52,598 bases of DNA. Source: Acetivibrio alkalicellulosi. GTDB taxonomy: Bacteria; Bacillota; Clostridia; Acetivibrionales; Acetivibrionaceae. Shown in pieces: positions 29,301 through 37,924 of the stretch; positions within the stretch are counted from its first letter, which is position 1; the number at the start of each line of letters is the position of its first letter. The stretch covers positions 3,220,146-3,272,743 of the forward strand of contig VLTH01000002.1 in assembly GCA_008125075.1 (NCBI GenBank). Reading direction: 5' to 3'. The position numbers and the translations under genes were made by a program. The notes beneath the pieces are model-generated. The model had not been told where the DNA came from. It saw only the letters and a program-made list of their open reading frames with translations, and did not search any database.

Positions 29301-29331
29301 ATTGGACAAGGTACCTGTTTTCTTGTCCAAT
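29301..29331 (-). promoter_or_regulatory. 10-bp inverted repeat abutting the ribosome site of the GME-fold gene
   Basis: ATTGGACAAG (29301-29310) and CTTGTCCAAT (29322-29331) form a perfect inverted repeat with an 11-base spacer, ending 2-3 bases before the AAGGAG ribosome site. It could be an operator or an mRNA hairpin controlling translation. Confidence 0.6.
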
Positions 29332-29445
29332 AATAATATGTATTATATTTAAATTATACAAATATTTTAATGGAATTCAACGTAATATAGTATTATTATA
29401 AAAAAAACTTGTCTACTACTAAGGAATGCCTTAGAAATAACTTCA

Positions 29446-29499
29446 TATTCTCAAGTACAAAATCCCGATGTTTTTACGGGTTTTGGACGATGAGAATTG
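29446..29499. other. nested hairpin in the divergent gap
   Basis: An outer TATTCTCA/TGAGAATT pairing encloses AAAATCCCG/CGGGTTTT with a 10-base loop. It is preceded by GGAATGCCTTA, which resembles the edge of R1 units. Confidence 0.45.
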
Positions 29500-29556
29500 G
29501 ATGATACTTCTTAGCCATTACTAACTGTTGATTATTATATTAATCGGCAGTTATTT

Positions 29557-29596
29557 AAATAAACCGCACCTTTTTTAAAGGTGCGGATTTTATTTA
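29557..29596. terminator. bidirectional terminator hairpin
   Basis: A perfect 10-bp stem (CCGCACCTTT/AAAGGTGCGG) with a 3-base loop is flanked by A-rich and T-rich arms (AAATAAA, TTTTATTT). It lies upstream of the small Cys-rich gene, with no gene ending there on the plus strand, so some unannotated transcript may end here. Confidence 0.75.
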
Positions 29597-29695
29597 AATT
29601 TTGGAAATAAATGAGATGCTTAATTTTCCTTTATATATTTTTGTTTTAGTGGAACAATATCTATATTCTTTTAATAAAGTTACAGGAGTGGAATT

Positions 29696-29851
29696 ATGAC
29701 AATGATAAACTGCTCATCGAACTGTATTCATCAGAATGATGGTAAATGCACACTTGATAATGTAACTAAAAACACTACTTTAGTTTCTGATAACTGTGTT
29801 TTTTTTGAAGAAAAAAAATGTTCAAAAAAACCCAAAACACATTGCATTTAA
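29696..29851 (+). CDS. small Cys-rich protein (51 aa)
   Basis: ATG at 29696 follows AGGAGTGG. The peptide begins MTMINCSSNCIHQNDGKC and has LVSDNCVFFEEKKCSKK near the end. Spaced Cys residues (CxxxC...C...C...C) match a class of about 50-residue clostridial proteins, sometimes labelled hydroxymyristoyl-ACP dehydratase in databases, probably metal-binding. The last ten residues may be a frame extension past the normal end at about YFEEK. Function unknown. The stretch 29852-30124 after it has no gene. Confidence 0.7.
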   Translation: MTMINCSSNCIHQNDGKCTLDNVTKNTTLVSDNCVFFEEKKCSKKPKTHCI

Positions 29852-30124
29852 AAGCATTTTTTGGCAATGGTCTTCAATAGTTAAAAAAGAATACCTAAGC
29901 AATTTTTTCTATGAATTATTAAGCTATTGCAGGGTAATAATACATATCGTAGTGATATCTAATATCAAAGTAAAAGGTGGCAAGAATATAAATGTAAGTA
30001 TTTTACGCCACTTAATTTACACCTTATGAACTACATCTTCTAATAAGGCTTGTTAAAATCAAAGCCTTTTAGAATAATAGTTTACTGTAGCAATGGTTTT
30101 ACTAAATTAAAAGGAGTTGTCACA

Positions 30125-30352
30125 ATGAACAGAACACCCTTAGATAGAATGGCACTTGTAATTGTTATTATTGGTGCATTAAACTGGCTACTGATAGGTT
30201 TATTTAATTACAATTTAGTTGATCATGTAGGATCTCTATTTGGTTTAGGATATTTTTTCTCTAGAACTATATACTCTATTGTTGGACTTTCAGGTGTTTA
30301 CGCCATAAGTTTATTGTTCAGAGAAGCTGAACCAGTAAAAGAACAAGCTTAG
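30125..30352 (+). CDS. DUF378 small membrane protein
   Basis: This 75-aa protein has two predicted membrane helices (about 8-28 and 42-62) and the DUF378 pattern DRMALVIVIIGALNWLLIGL followed by YNLVDHVGSLFG and YSIVGLSGVYAI. ATG at 30125 is chosen because AAGGAG lies 10 bases upstream; a longer frame from 30050 has none. Family function is unknown. The stop codon lies within an R1 repeat unit. Confidence 0.88.
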   Translation: MNRTPLDRMALVIVIIGALNWLLIGLFNYNLVDHVGSLFGLGYFFSRTIYSIVGLSGVYAISLLFREAEPVKEQA

Positions 30353-30440
30353 GAGGAATGCTGACTAATATTTCACTACAGGTCTTATTTGATGCCAAAT
30401 AGACCTCCGTGAAAAGCGGGTGTAATATCTCAGACATTCC
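30350..30440. repeat. R1 palindrome, copy d
   Basis: An imperfect about 90-bp palindrome with the shared core GGTCTTATTTGATGCCAAAT and flanking TTTCAC/GTGAAA arms. It starts at the stop codon of the DUF378 gene. Confidence 0.8.
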
Positions 30441-30460
30441 CATATGTAACACTCTCTATC

Positions 30461-30496
30461 AAAATAAGGAGTTCTATTAAATAGACTCCTTATTTT
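30461..30496. terminator. bidirectional terminator between DUF378 gene and yebC
   Basis: A perfect 12-bp stem (AAAATAAGGAGT/ACTCCTTATTTT) with a 12-base loop stands between convergent genes. Confidence 0.8.
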
Positions 30497-30507
30497 ATAT
30501 TCCCTTA

Positions 30508-30606
30508 GGAACGCTGAAAATATAACTTACACTAATATTTCACTACAGGCCTTATTTGATGCCAAATAGGCCCCGTGAAAAGTGGAAGTAATATTTCAGA
30601 CATTCC
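30508..30606. repeat. R1 palindrome, copy e (best preserved)
   Basis: The outer ends GGAACGCTGAAA and TTTCAGACATTCC, the inner AACTTACACT/AGTGGAAGT, TTTCAC/GTGAAA and GGCCTTATTTG/CAAATAGGCC arms make an almost continuous 99-bp palindrome with an ATGC tip. Only 70 bases separate it from copy d. Confidence 0.85.
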
Positions 30607-30610
30607 TTAA

Positions 30611-31339
30611 TCACTCTGCATCCCAATTATGATAAACATTTTGAACATCATCTAAATCCTCTAAATGATCGATGAGTTTATTCATAAGCTCAATCTGCTT
30701 TTGATCTGAAAGCTTTGTCATATTTTGAGGTAACATTTCAACTCCAGCAGATAAAAATATATATTGACTTTTTTCAAGTGCTTCTCTAACGGCAGAAAAA
30801 TCGTTAGGATCAGTTAAAATTTCATAGCAATCTTCCTGAACGGTAAAATCTTCTGCTCCAGCTTCTAAAACTTCCATCATTACCTCATCTTCACTTTTAT
30901 CATTTGATTTTTCAATAAGAATTAATCCCTTTTTGTCAAACATAAATGCCACGCAACCAGTAGTTCCTAAGTTTCCTCCAAATTTGTCAAAATAGTGTCT
31001 TACATCTGCTGCCGTCCTGTTCCTATTATCAGTTGCCGCTTCTACAATTACAGCCACTCCAGCTGGTCCATAACCTTCATATACAATCTCTTCATAACCT
31101 GCACCATCTATTTCTCCAGCAGCTTTTTTTATACTTCTCATGATTGTATCGTTAGGCATATTTGCCGCCTTTGCTTTAGCAATAGCATCTTTAAGTTTGG
31201 AATTTACTTCTGGATCAGGCCCACCTTGTTTAACAACAATCGAAAGCTCTCTACCTATTTTTGTAAACTCCTTGCCTCTTTTTGCATCTGTTTTCACTTT
31301 TTTATGCTTTATGTTTGCCCATTTTGAATGTCCAGCCAT
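30611..31339 (-). CDS. yebC: YebC/PmpR family protein
   Basis: This 242-aa protein belongs to the YebC family; members act as DNA-binding regulators and, by recent work, in relief of ribosome stalling. The N-terminal [40 protein letters not shown] and [20 protein letters not shown] are hallmark blocks, as is [17 protein letters not shown]. Length is normal. The start follows AGGAGGT. It stands alone between R1 copy e and R2 copy B. Confidence 0.95.
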   Translation of the reverse strand: MAGHSKWANIKHKKVKTDAKRGKEFTKIGRELSIVVKQGGPDPEVNSKLKDAIAKAKAANMPNDTIMRSIKKAAGEIDGAGYEEIVYEGYGPAGVAVIVEAATDNRNRTAADVRHYFDKFGGNLGTTGCVAFMFDKKGLILIEKSNDKSEDEVMMEVLEAGAEDFTVQEDCYEILTDPNDFSAVREALEKSQYIFLSAGVEMLPQNMTKLSDQKQIELMNKLIDHLEDLDDVQNVYHNWDAE

Positions 31340-31497
31340 ATAAAAAACCTCCTAATAATATCTATAAACTTTTATTTAATCATATTCTAACACTCCACCT
31401 TCTATAAACTAGGGAGTAGTTCTTATAATCTTCAGGTCGACTAGCGTCCCAACTAAAGCCCCGATGTTTATCTTTAGCTAGATGAGTTCACTATTTT

Positions 31498-31626
31498 TTT
31501 ATTACATATCGCAGCGGAAGCTGCAATCATAGTAGTTAAGTTCCGCAGCGATAAACAGAAGAACTATATCTTCTAAAAAGTTTGCTAAAAAAACAAACTT
31601 TTTGAGAAGAATAGTATACTAGGCCT
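31498..31626. repeat. R2 element, copy B (inverted relative to copy A)
   Basis: Reverse-complemented, this matches 26719-26840 at about 90%: TATACTATTCTTCTCAAAAA, the AAACTTTTTAGAAG hairpin arm, and a CGCAGCGGAA-type stem, ending near AGGCCTA. It lies between yebC and the histidine kinase gene; the rest of 31340-31860 shows no gene. Confidence 0.8.
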
Positions 31627-31866
31627 ATTAGCACAAGTAGTCAAAACTCACAGACTTACAATATAAATTATAATATTAATATTAAAAAAAATAAAGTTTT
31701 TTAATAAACTTCATATTATTCAAAGCTTCTTATTGCAATATTTATTTAGTTGTCTGTAATAAATTGTCATGATAATGCATTATAATAATTGTAGTTTACG
31801 TAAATATTTTTCATAATTTATATTATTAAATTATATTGTCGATATGCTAAATATTTTGCAAAAGTA

Positions 31867-31895
31867 TTTACATATTCAATTTTTTTGTATAAAAT
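31867..31895 (+). promoter_or_regulatory. promoter of the histidine kinase gene
   Basis: TTTACA (31867-31872), a 17-base spacer and TAAAAT (31890-31895) lie about 95 bases upstream of the chosen start. Confidence 0.55.
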
Positions 31896-31990
31896 ATGTA
31901 TGTTGTTTATATTTAATTTAAATTTGTTTTTGTCACTTTTATTATAACATTAATTGTTTGATACTAAATAATAGGATAAAGGTAGATGGT

Positions 31991-33145
31991 ATGAATAGTA
32001 AGTCTATTATAAAAAAAAACATGAAGGTTTTGGTAATTTTAATATTAACAATTTTGATAATTGCATATGTTTTTTCTATTGACTATTTAAAACCTGATGT
32101 AAAAATAAATATATTGGGCTTACAATTTCTATTAAACTCTCCAAAGAGTACTGTTTTCCGATTAAAAATCTGCATTTTTTTTATACTTTTTTTATTGCTA
32201 ATTTTGACTTATGAGTATATAAAGCTCAGTATAACAATTAATAAAAATAGCTACGAAATAACAAAAACAAAAGAAATATATCAAAATGAATTAAATAATA
32301 AAAACAATCTTTTAGATGATATTACAAATACATATACGGATTTGATAAAAAAAAGTACTCAAAAGTGTGAGTTCTTTTATAATATATGTCACGAGTTAAA
32401 AACCCCTCTAGCTGTTATATTAGGTACAATTCAACTTCTTGAGCAAAAAAATTCCTGTTTGCCTTCTGAAAGAAGATCATCAGATAAGCAACTTTATATT
32501 TTAAAACAAAACTGCTACAGACTATTACGCTTAATTAATAACATTTTAGACCTTAACAAAATAGAACAAGGATATGTAAATCTAAATGAAACAAAGTGTA
32601 ATATAGTTTCTTTAGTCGAAGAAATAACTCAATCTGTAGTACCATATGCCCAACAAAAAAGTTTGCAGATGGAATTTGATACTACAGAAGAAGAAATATT
32701 TACATGTGTAGATATTGATAAGATTGAAAGAATTTTACTTAATCTTTTGTCAAATGCAATAAAATTCAGTAATCCTAAAGGGAAGATTAAGGTCCATGTC
32801 TACAAAAAAAGTACTTCATTTATAATAAAAGTTTCCGACACTGGGATTGGCATTCCAAAAGATATGATAAACACTATATTCGAAAGGTATCAGCAAGTTC
32901 AAAGTACTGTTAGAACTGGCATTGGCGGAAATGGCATAGGCCTTTCACTTGTTAAATTATTCGTCAAGCTTCACAACGGAAATATACATGTAAATAGTAC
33001 ATTAAATCAGGGAAGTGAGTTTTTAATAGAAATTCCAATAAGACACTGCAATGTTAATCAAAACAAAAACACTTGCCAAGAAACTAATCAAAAAATTATT
33101 GATTCTATAAATGTAGAGTTTTCAGATATCTATACAGTGTCTTAA
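31991..33145 (+). CDS. orphan membrane sensor histidine kinase
   Basis: This 384-aa kinase has two membrane helices (about residues 11-30 and 58-76) with a short outside loop, a coiled-coil linker, a HisKA domain with the phospho-acceptor His134 in NICHELKTPLAVILG, and a HATPase domain with N box (LLNLLSNAIKFSN), G1 (VSDTGIGIPKD), F box (IFERYQQV) and G2 (GIGGNGIGLSLVKL). ATG at 31991 follows AAAGG; the upstream TTG frame lacks one. No response regulator is adjacent. The tiny sensor region suggests sensing in or near the membrane. A KinA-like sporulation role is possible but not shown. Confidence 0.9.
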   Translation: MNSKSIIKKNMKVLVILILTILIIAYVFSIDYLKPDVKINILGLQFLLNSPKSTVFRLKICIFFILFLLLILTYEYIKLSITINKNSYEITKTKEIYQNELNNKNNLLDDITNTYTDLIKKSTQKCEFFYNICHELKTPLAVILGTIQLLEQKNSCLPSERRSSDKQLYILKQNCYRLLRLINNILDLNKIEQGYVNLNETKCNIVSLVEEITQSVVPYAQQKSLQMEFDTTEEEIFTCVDIDKIERILLNLLSNAIKFSNPKGKIKVHVYKKSTSFIIKVSDTGIGIPKDMINTIFERYQQVQSTVRTGIGGNGIGLSLVKLFVKLHNGNIHVNSTLNQGSEFLIEIPIRHCNVNQNKNTCQETNQKIIDSINVEFSDIYTVS

Positions 33146-33169
33146 TATATTTATGTTTGCCTCACTATG

Positions 33170-33544
33170 CTATTTCAACTCAACTAAAATACAAGCCTTA
33201 ACTGCATTTAGTCCTTTTTCATTTATCAAATTCATAATTTCAGTATTATGAGTCCCAGGCTGTAGCCATATATTATCTATACCAAGTTTTGCAGCTTCTT
33301 CTATTATTCCTTTGCCTATTTTAGGAGAAACAACCATGTTAATCACTTCTGGTTTTTCTGGTAGCGATGAAAGATTTTTATAGCATTTATCTCCATTTAT
33401 CATTTCATAATTTGGACTTATAGGATACACTTTGTATCCCTTTAGTTTTAACTTTTTAAAAATTGAGTTGCCATACTTTTCAGGGTTTTCTGTTGCACCA
33501 ACAACTGCCCAAACATTTTTTTCCAGCATTTTTTCCACTTCCAT
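33170..33544 (-). CDS. CoA-binding domain protein
   Basis: This 124-aa Rossmann-fold protein matches the YccU/CoA-binding family: NVWAVVGATENPEKYGNSIF, GYKVYPISPNYEMINGDKCY, PEVINMVVSPKIGKGIIEEA and IWLQPGTHNTEI are the expected blocks. Its cellular role is unknown. It lies one base after the YigZ stop and on the same strand, so the two are probably cotranscribed. Confidence 0.9.
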   Translation of the reverse strand: MEVEKMLEKNVWAVVGATENPEKYGNSIFKKLKLKGYKVYPISPNYEMINGDKCYKNLSSLPEKPEVINMVVSPKIGKGIIEEAAKLGIDNIWLQPGTHNTEIMNLINEKGLNAVKACILVELK

Positions 33545-33545
33545 A

Positions 33546-34208
33546 TCAATTCTCCTCTTTTAATAGTATTTTCCCTTGGGAATTCAATGTTATATAGCTA
33601 TCTTTTCCTGATTCTACAAGTGCCCTTGCATTTGTTATTTCATTAACTAGTTCAATAAAGCTTTGTAATTCAGTGTGCTGAATAAAAACTATTATTTCCA
33701 CATCCTGTCCATATATTACATCCTTTATTATGTAATTCTTTGAAATAAGCATATTTTGAACTTTCCCAAATAAATCATATTCAATCACTATATTGACTTC
33801 AAGACAGAGCTTTTTTGTTATTACACAAGCAGTATCAATTCCTAATGATGCACTTTTTCCATATGCACGTATAAGCCCTGATGCTCCAAGTAATGTTCCT
33901 CCAAAGTATCTGGTTACAACAACAACCAAATCTCTAACTCCTGTTTTCTTAATAACTTCAAGTATTGGCAATGCTGCTGTTCCTGTTGGTTCACCGTCAT
34001 CACTGAATCTTTGAATAATAGTATTTTGATTAATAAAGTAACAATATACATTATGAGACGCATCCTGATGCTTTGATTTTACTTTACTAATAAATTCTTG
34101 TGCTTCTTCTTCAGTTGATACAGGCCTAACTGATGCAATAAATCTTGATTTTTTTTCTTCGATTTCGCATACAGTTGTTTTTAAAACAGTTTTGTATTCT
34201 CTATCCAA
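33546..34208 (-). CDS. YigZ/IMPACT family protein
   Basis: This 220-aa protein has the N-terminal IMPACT domain (KKSRFIASVRPVSTEEEAQE, SHNVYCYF, RFSDDGEPTGTAALPIL, VVVTRYFGGTLLGASGLIRA) and the C-terminal DUF1949-type ferredoxin-like domain. Bacterial members have no settled role; eukaryotic IMPACT modulates translation control. The TTG start at 34208 has AAGGTGAT upstream. It is linked to the CoA-binding gene. Confidence 0.93.
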   Translation of the reverse strand: MDREYKTVLKTTVCEIEEKKSRFIASVRPVSTEEEAQEFISKVKSKHQDASHNVYCYFINQNTIIQRFSDDGEPTGTAALPILEVIKKTGVRDLVVVVTRYFGGTLLGASGLIRAYGKSASLGIDTACVITKKLCLEVNIVIEYDLFGKVQNMLISKNYIIKDVIYGQDVEIIVFIQHTELQSFIELVNEITNARALVESGKDSYITLNSQGKILLKEEN

Positions 34209-34280
34209 ATCATATCACCTTTTTCTAAATATAATTGTACAATATGTATAGAAAATGGGCAAGACTTCTAATAATTACTA

Positions 34281-34400
34281 GGTGTATTTAGTGAATGTTA
34301 AGAAAGACATGGAAGAAACATTGTGAATCGTGTTGTAGAGCCTGTTAATGCAACGAGTAAAGGAAAAGGAAGCAAAAGAACCGTCCCCCTGCTTCTGTGC
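34281..34400. repeat. R3 repeat, copy 1, with a REP-like tail
   Basis: The block ACATGGAAGAAACATTGTGA...TTGTAGAGCCTGTTAATGC matches the element at 46509-46560. It is followed by AGAACCGTCCCCCTGCTTCT, a motif seen in REP-like intergenic elements of clostridia. Confidence 0.65.
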
Positions 34401-34762
34401 AAATTACACAAAATAAATTTAAATATAATTTTATTTTTTGTGTATTTTGCGAATTGATTTATTTTTAAAAATAGTGCAGAATATAAGTATAGTAAATGAC
34501 AGCTAAAGGTTGCAATGATTTTTGAAGAGTAAATGTACACTTTTTTGATAATATAATATTTATTGCTTACAGAAAGAATTTTCCTCAAATCACTATCAAT
34601 TTATTACTTTATAACCGTTTTTGTTTTTCTTCCTACTTATGATTTTAGATTACCTTATATGTTATTTCTTATATTCTATACTGCTTATTCCTAAGATAAA
34701 AATTTTACTTGTTATAATTTCATTGCACCTTTTTCTATATTTTTTATTTTTTTAGTCCCCCT

Positions 34763-34806
34763 CATTCAACAAAACAAACTTATTTAAGTATTTGTTTTGT
34801 TGAATG
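34763..34806. terminator. orphan 16-bp perfect hairpin
   Basis: CATTCAACAAAACAAA (34763-34778) and TTTGTTTTGTTGAATG (34791-34806) pair perfectly around 12 bases, followed by TTTT. No annotated gene ends here on either strand; the flanking genes diverge. Confidence 0.65.
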
Positions 34807-34823
34807 TTTTAATTGTAAATATT

Positions 34824-34873
34824 TTTATACTTTCTCTACTATGTTGGTCAGCTTCTTGCTCATGAATGTCTAA
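34824..34873. repeat. R6 repeat, copy 2
   Basis: ACTATGTTGGTCAGC and GCTCATGAATGTCTA match the unit at 15888-15945. The rest of 34401-34980 shows no gene. Confidence 0.6.
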
Positions 34874-34980
34874 TCTATAAATTATAATTAACCGATAAAT
34901 ACTTCATAACTGATTTCTTTAAACCATTTTTGGGAATAATATTATTGACTATGTTTTTCTCAAAATGTGAGGTTTTAATT

Positions 34981-35541
34981 ATGAAAAAAAAATTCTTTCA
35001 AAAGCTTTACAACTATGATGAACAAACTAAAACATACTTAATCGAAGTATCTCTTGATGACTATAATGATGTTTATGATGACTGGGATCCATCACCCTTT
35101 AAGAAAAGAGATATTGAAGATGAGTTTAATGACTTTGTGGTAGACTCATCAGAAGACATACCACTAAATTTTAATATTACTTTAGTGTTATATTTACCTG
35201 AAGACAAAAGAGATTCAAAAAAAGAATCTACTTTAGTTTTAGCCTTCAGAAATTTTTATGAATATGCTATGGCACGTCATAAAAGATTTAGTATGGATTT
35301 AGATAAAAAAACATTATTCTATCTAATGTTTTCGATCTTACTTCTTAGCGTTGGATATTTTTTTAGCTGGGATGAAGAAAAACTCTTGTTCAGTGTTCTT
35401 CACGAAGGTATTTTCATCGGTGGATGGGTATTTTTGTGGGAATTTTTCACTACTATTTTCATAACTAAGAGAGAGGCTCATAAAAAATACAAACTTTTTA
35501 AAAGATTATTTCATTCAGAAATCACGTTTATATATAAGTAA
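34981..35541 (+). CDS. membrane protein of unknown function (186 aa)
   Basis: The N-terminal 110 residues are soluble and acidic (VSLDDYNDVYDDWDPSPFKK, IEDEFNDFVVDSSEDI). Two membrane segments follow (about residues 112-130 and 140-160), then a basic tail (KREAHKKYKLFKRLF). I recognise no family. ATG at 34981 has GAGG upstream and is preferred to the frame from 34930. A strong terminator abuts the stop, so the gene is probably expressed alone. Confidence 0.75.
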   Translation: MKKKFFQKLYNYDEQTKTYLIEVSLDDYNDVYDDWDPSPFKKRDIEDEFNDFVVDSSEDIPLNFNITLVLYLPEDKRDSKKESTLVLAFRNFYEYAMARHKRFSMDLDKKTLFYLMFSILLLSVGYFFSWDEEKLLFSVLHEGIFIGGWVFLWEFFTTIFITKREAHKKYKLFKRLFHSEITFIYK

Positions 35542-35578
35542 GGTGACAGGTGTTACCTTCATCCACCTGTCACCTTTA
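35541..35578 (+). terminator. terminator between convergent genes
   Basis: A perfect 12-bp stem (AGGTGACAGGTG/CACCTGTCACCT) with an 11-base loop starts on the last base of the stop codon and is followed by TTTATT. Confidence 0.85.
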
Positions 35579-35583
35579 TTATA

Positions 35584-36165
35584 TTAACCTACTTTATTAT
35601 TAGATGTTTTAGGTTGTAATTGTTGCTTATATAAAAGATGCTTTATTGAGTTTGAAGCAATTTCTGCCATTTTATATACAAGGCCTAAACTTGTATTCTG
35701 AAGCATTATTAATGGCATAAATCCTGAAAAAGTCACTATTCCCGATAATGTAATGTCTCCAACTGGTGGCAAATCTTTTCCAACTCCACTACCTGGCTTT
35801 ATTGGCTCATTGCTTAAAACAATATGTCCTATATTCTCTGGCTTTCCTACAGATGCGTCAACAGCTATAACTAAAGTGTTTGAATGGTCAATACTATCAA
35901 GAGTCTCCTTTAAGTTTTTGGCATGTACTGGTTCAGTAATTGTACCATAGACATCAAAATCAAAAATTGACCATCGTGACAACATATGGCCTACAAGAGG
36001 TCCAAAACTGTCTCCAGTAGAGCGATCTGAGCCAATTCCAACTACTGCAATTCTTTTGTAATTCTTATTAGTTTCTTTTACCATTTCAAGCATTCCCTTG
36101 TTTAGCTTATATTGGCAAAATTTGTCATTAGTTGTGAAGTGAATTTTCTTTGAAACTTTCAACAT
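35584..36165 (-). CDS. yyaC: spore protease YyaC
   Basis: This protein of about 193 aa is YyaC, a sporulation-associated member of the GPR-like protease fold. Core blocks are IAVVGIGSDRSTGDSFGPLV, DVYGTITEPVHAKNL, VIAVDASVGKPENIGHIVL and GVGKDLPPVGDITLSGIV. The start is uncertain: ATG at 36165 has GGGGAG ten bases upstream and is used here; ATG at 36174 and TTG at 36183 are alternatives. It converges on the membrane-protein gene. Confidence 0.92.
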   Translation of the reverse strand: MLKVSKKIHFTTNDKFCQYKLNKGMLEMVKETNKNYKRIAVVGIGSDRSTGDSFGPLVGHMLSRWSIFDFDVYGTITEPVHAKNLKETLDSIDHSNTLVIAVDASVGKPENIGHIVLSNEPIKPGSGVGKDLPPVGDITLSGIVTFSGFMPLIMLQNTSLGLVYKMAEIASNSIKHLLYKQQLQPKTSNNKVG

Positions 36166-36269
36166 ACTAATCATACTCCCCAAAAATATTTATATCAACC
36201 CTTTGACATTTATATATATTTTTTTTTATTTACCTTCAAAGGGCCAAATATCTAATTTATATTCAGTTG

Positions 36270-36338
36270 TATATATCGTAGCGGTAGCTTCAATCAAAGT
36301 AATAAACTTAGCTACGTTAAACAAGTACACTATATCAT
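36270..36338. repeat. R2 element, degraded copy C
   Basis: TATATCGTAGCGGTAGCTTC and the following AATCAAAGTAATAAACTTAG match copy B (31505-31565) with scattered changes and loss of the AAAAAGTTT hairpin. Confidence 0.6.
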
Positions 36339-36376
36339 TATTATATAACAAAAAACAAGAAAATAATAGTAGCTAT

Positions 36377-36430
36377 TTTATAAAGGGTACATTTAGTGAA
36401 TGTGAAGAAAAACATGCACCCTTTTATAAA
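36377..36430 (-). terminator. hairpin at the end of the carbohydrate cluster (R3-like)
   Basis: TTTATAAAGGGTAC pairs with GCACCCTTTTATAAA around a loop containing the R3 left end (AGTGAATGTGAAGAAAAACA). It lies 25 bases past the stop of the last gene in the minus-strand cluster and may serve as its terminator. Confidence 0.5.
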
Positions 36431-36454
36431 CGGGCAAAAAGGCGTATGTATATT

Positions 36455-37891
36455 TTACTCCTTACTAAGTAATTGATCTATGGCATCTTGTGCAACCTGC
36501 TTATTTGCTTCAACTGCCTGTGCCACAGTCATGTCTCCTGAAAGAACTGCTCCTATAACATCTCCCATAGGAAAGCCAGGTACAAAATCATATAACTCTA
36601 TCTTACTTTGATTTGCCGACACCTCTATTGCAATCTTAAGATCTTCTTCTATCAGCCATTGTTGCTCTAACCATTCCATAGTACTGTCATCTCTTATGTC
36701 AGGATCATCACCAAAAAACCATAACAATTCTTCAAGCACCTGATATACTTTTTCAGGCTCTTCAACTCCTTTTGGTATATAAAATCCATCATGAGTTATA
36801 GAACAGGTTTTTCCACTTTTATTTTCTGGACCTTTTGGAAATGGCACAATGCTGTAATCATAAGGCAATTCATTTACTTCTGAAAGCATCCACGATACTA
36901 GGGGGAAAAATAAAATTCTTCCTTCACGATATGCATTAAAATTAGCATCATAATCCCAAATGTCTTCTCCTGCATTATATACAACCTTGTCAACGTTGTA
37001 CAAATTATTTATAAACTCTAATGCTTCCATTGTGTTTGGATTATCTAGCCCCTGTTTTCCATTAAAATCATCAAAAACAAATCCATCATTAGCTATAATA
37101 AAATTTGATATGGCATAGTTTATAAATCCACCATAGCCAAATCTGTCTACATTTCCATCCCCGTCTGTATCAGCAGTTGCTGCCTTTGCATACTCTAAAA
37201 ACTTGTCCCAATTCCAGTTGTCAGGGTTATTGTTATATATTTCGCTTGGTGAATCCATTCCAATATCCTTTAGAATAGATTTATTGTATGCCATAAATAC
37301 TCCATTAACAGGTATTCCAACAGGAGCTACTCCATATTCACCGTCCAATAAATGTCCTAATGATTGTACTGCAATATTGTCTGTAAACACATCTGAGTTT
37401 GGCAATGCATACTCACTTATAGACATAAGTAAATTATTAGCAATTGAGGGTACTGCAAAATTCATAGGAAGAAATGTTACATCTGCATAAGGCGTACCAG
37501 ACATAACAGAAGTAACCAACTTAGATCGAAGTTCTCCCCATGGTACATTAATAAACTCTATTCTACAATTATACTTTTCTTCAACTCTTTTAAGATTGTT
37601 ATATTTTGCAATGTGCTCAGGTAAAGAACTTGCTGGATCTGGCTGTGACATGTTACTATGGGGAACTACTTGCCACCAGCTAGATACTTTTATTGTTCTT
37701 CCACCTAGATCAAAAGCTTCAAACTTATCTCTTGGATCTGCTTTTGACTTTTCATCACCATTACTTTCAGGTGATTGAGTTTCCATTTGAATATCTGGCC
37801 TTTTTTCAGTAGTATCTTCACTACATGAAACAATGGATATAAACATCATAAGTGATATTATTACTGCTATTAATTTTATAAATCTTTTCAT
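36455..37891 (-). CDS. extracellular solute-binding lipoprotein of a sugar ABC transporter
   Basis: This 478-aa lipoprotein begins MKRFIKLIAVIISLMMFISI and has a lipobox-like SIVSC, so it is probably anchored outside the membrane. A charged linker (about 23-55) precedes the family 1 binding-protein fold: WGELRSKLVTSVMSGTPYAD, FMAYNKSILKDIGMDSP, WNWDKFLEYAKAAT, YDYSIVPFPKGP and HDGFYIPKGVEEPEKVYQVL. A Ca-site-like DTDGDGNVD segment is present. ATG at 37891 follows GGAGGATTTT. It is the last gene of the cluster, separated from the permeases by an R1 palindrome. The substrate is unknown; the mannosidase suggests mannooligosaccharides. Confidence 0.9.
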   Translation of the reverse strand: MKRFIKLIAVIISLMMFISIVSCSEDTTEKRPDIQMETQSPESNGDEKSKADPRDKFEAFDLGGRTIKVSSWWQVVPHSNMSQPDPASSLPEHIAKYNNLKRVEEKYNCRIEFINVPWGELRSKLVTSVMSGTPYADVTFLPMNFAVPSIANNLLMSISEYALPNSDVFTDNIAVQSLGHLLDGEYGVAPVGIPVNGVFMAYNKSILKDIGMDSPSEIYNNNPDNWNWDKFLEYAKAATADTDGDGNVDRFGYGGFINYAISNFIIANDGFVFDDFNGKQGLDNPNTMEALEFINNLYNVDKVVYNAGEDIWDYDANFNAYREGRILFFPLVSWMLSEVNELPYDYSIVPFPKGPENKSGKTCSITHDGFYIPKGVEEPEKVYQVLEELLWFFGDDPDIRDDSTMEWLEQQWLIEEDLKIAIEVSANQSKIELYDFVPGFPMGDVIGAVLSGDMTVAQAVEANKQVAQDAIDQLLSKE

Positions 37892-37924
37892 AACAAAATC
37901 CTCCTTTTTACATTTCAGCATTCC

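Noticed and set aside
29796-30029. 77-codon plus-strand frame
   Set aside because: It begins inside the Cys-rich gene in another frame and has no ribosome site or recognisable motif.
31958-31990. TTG-started extension of the histidine kinase
   Set aside because: There is no ribosome site before it; ATG at 31991 has AAAGG.
34298-34588. 96-codon minus-strand frame
   Set aside because: It reads through the R3 repeat and REP-like tail; the residues look like translated repeat.
36203-36472. 89-codon plus-strand frame
   Set aside because: It runs through repeat R2C and the R3-like hairpin and into the end of the binding-protein gene; no motif or ribosome site.
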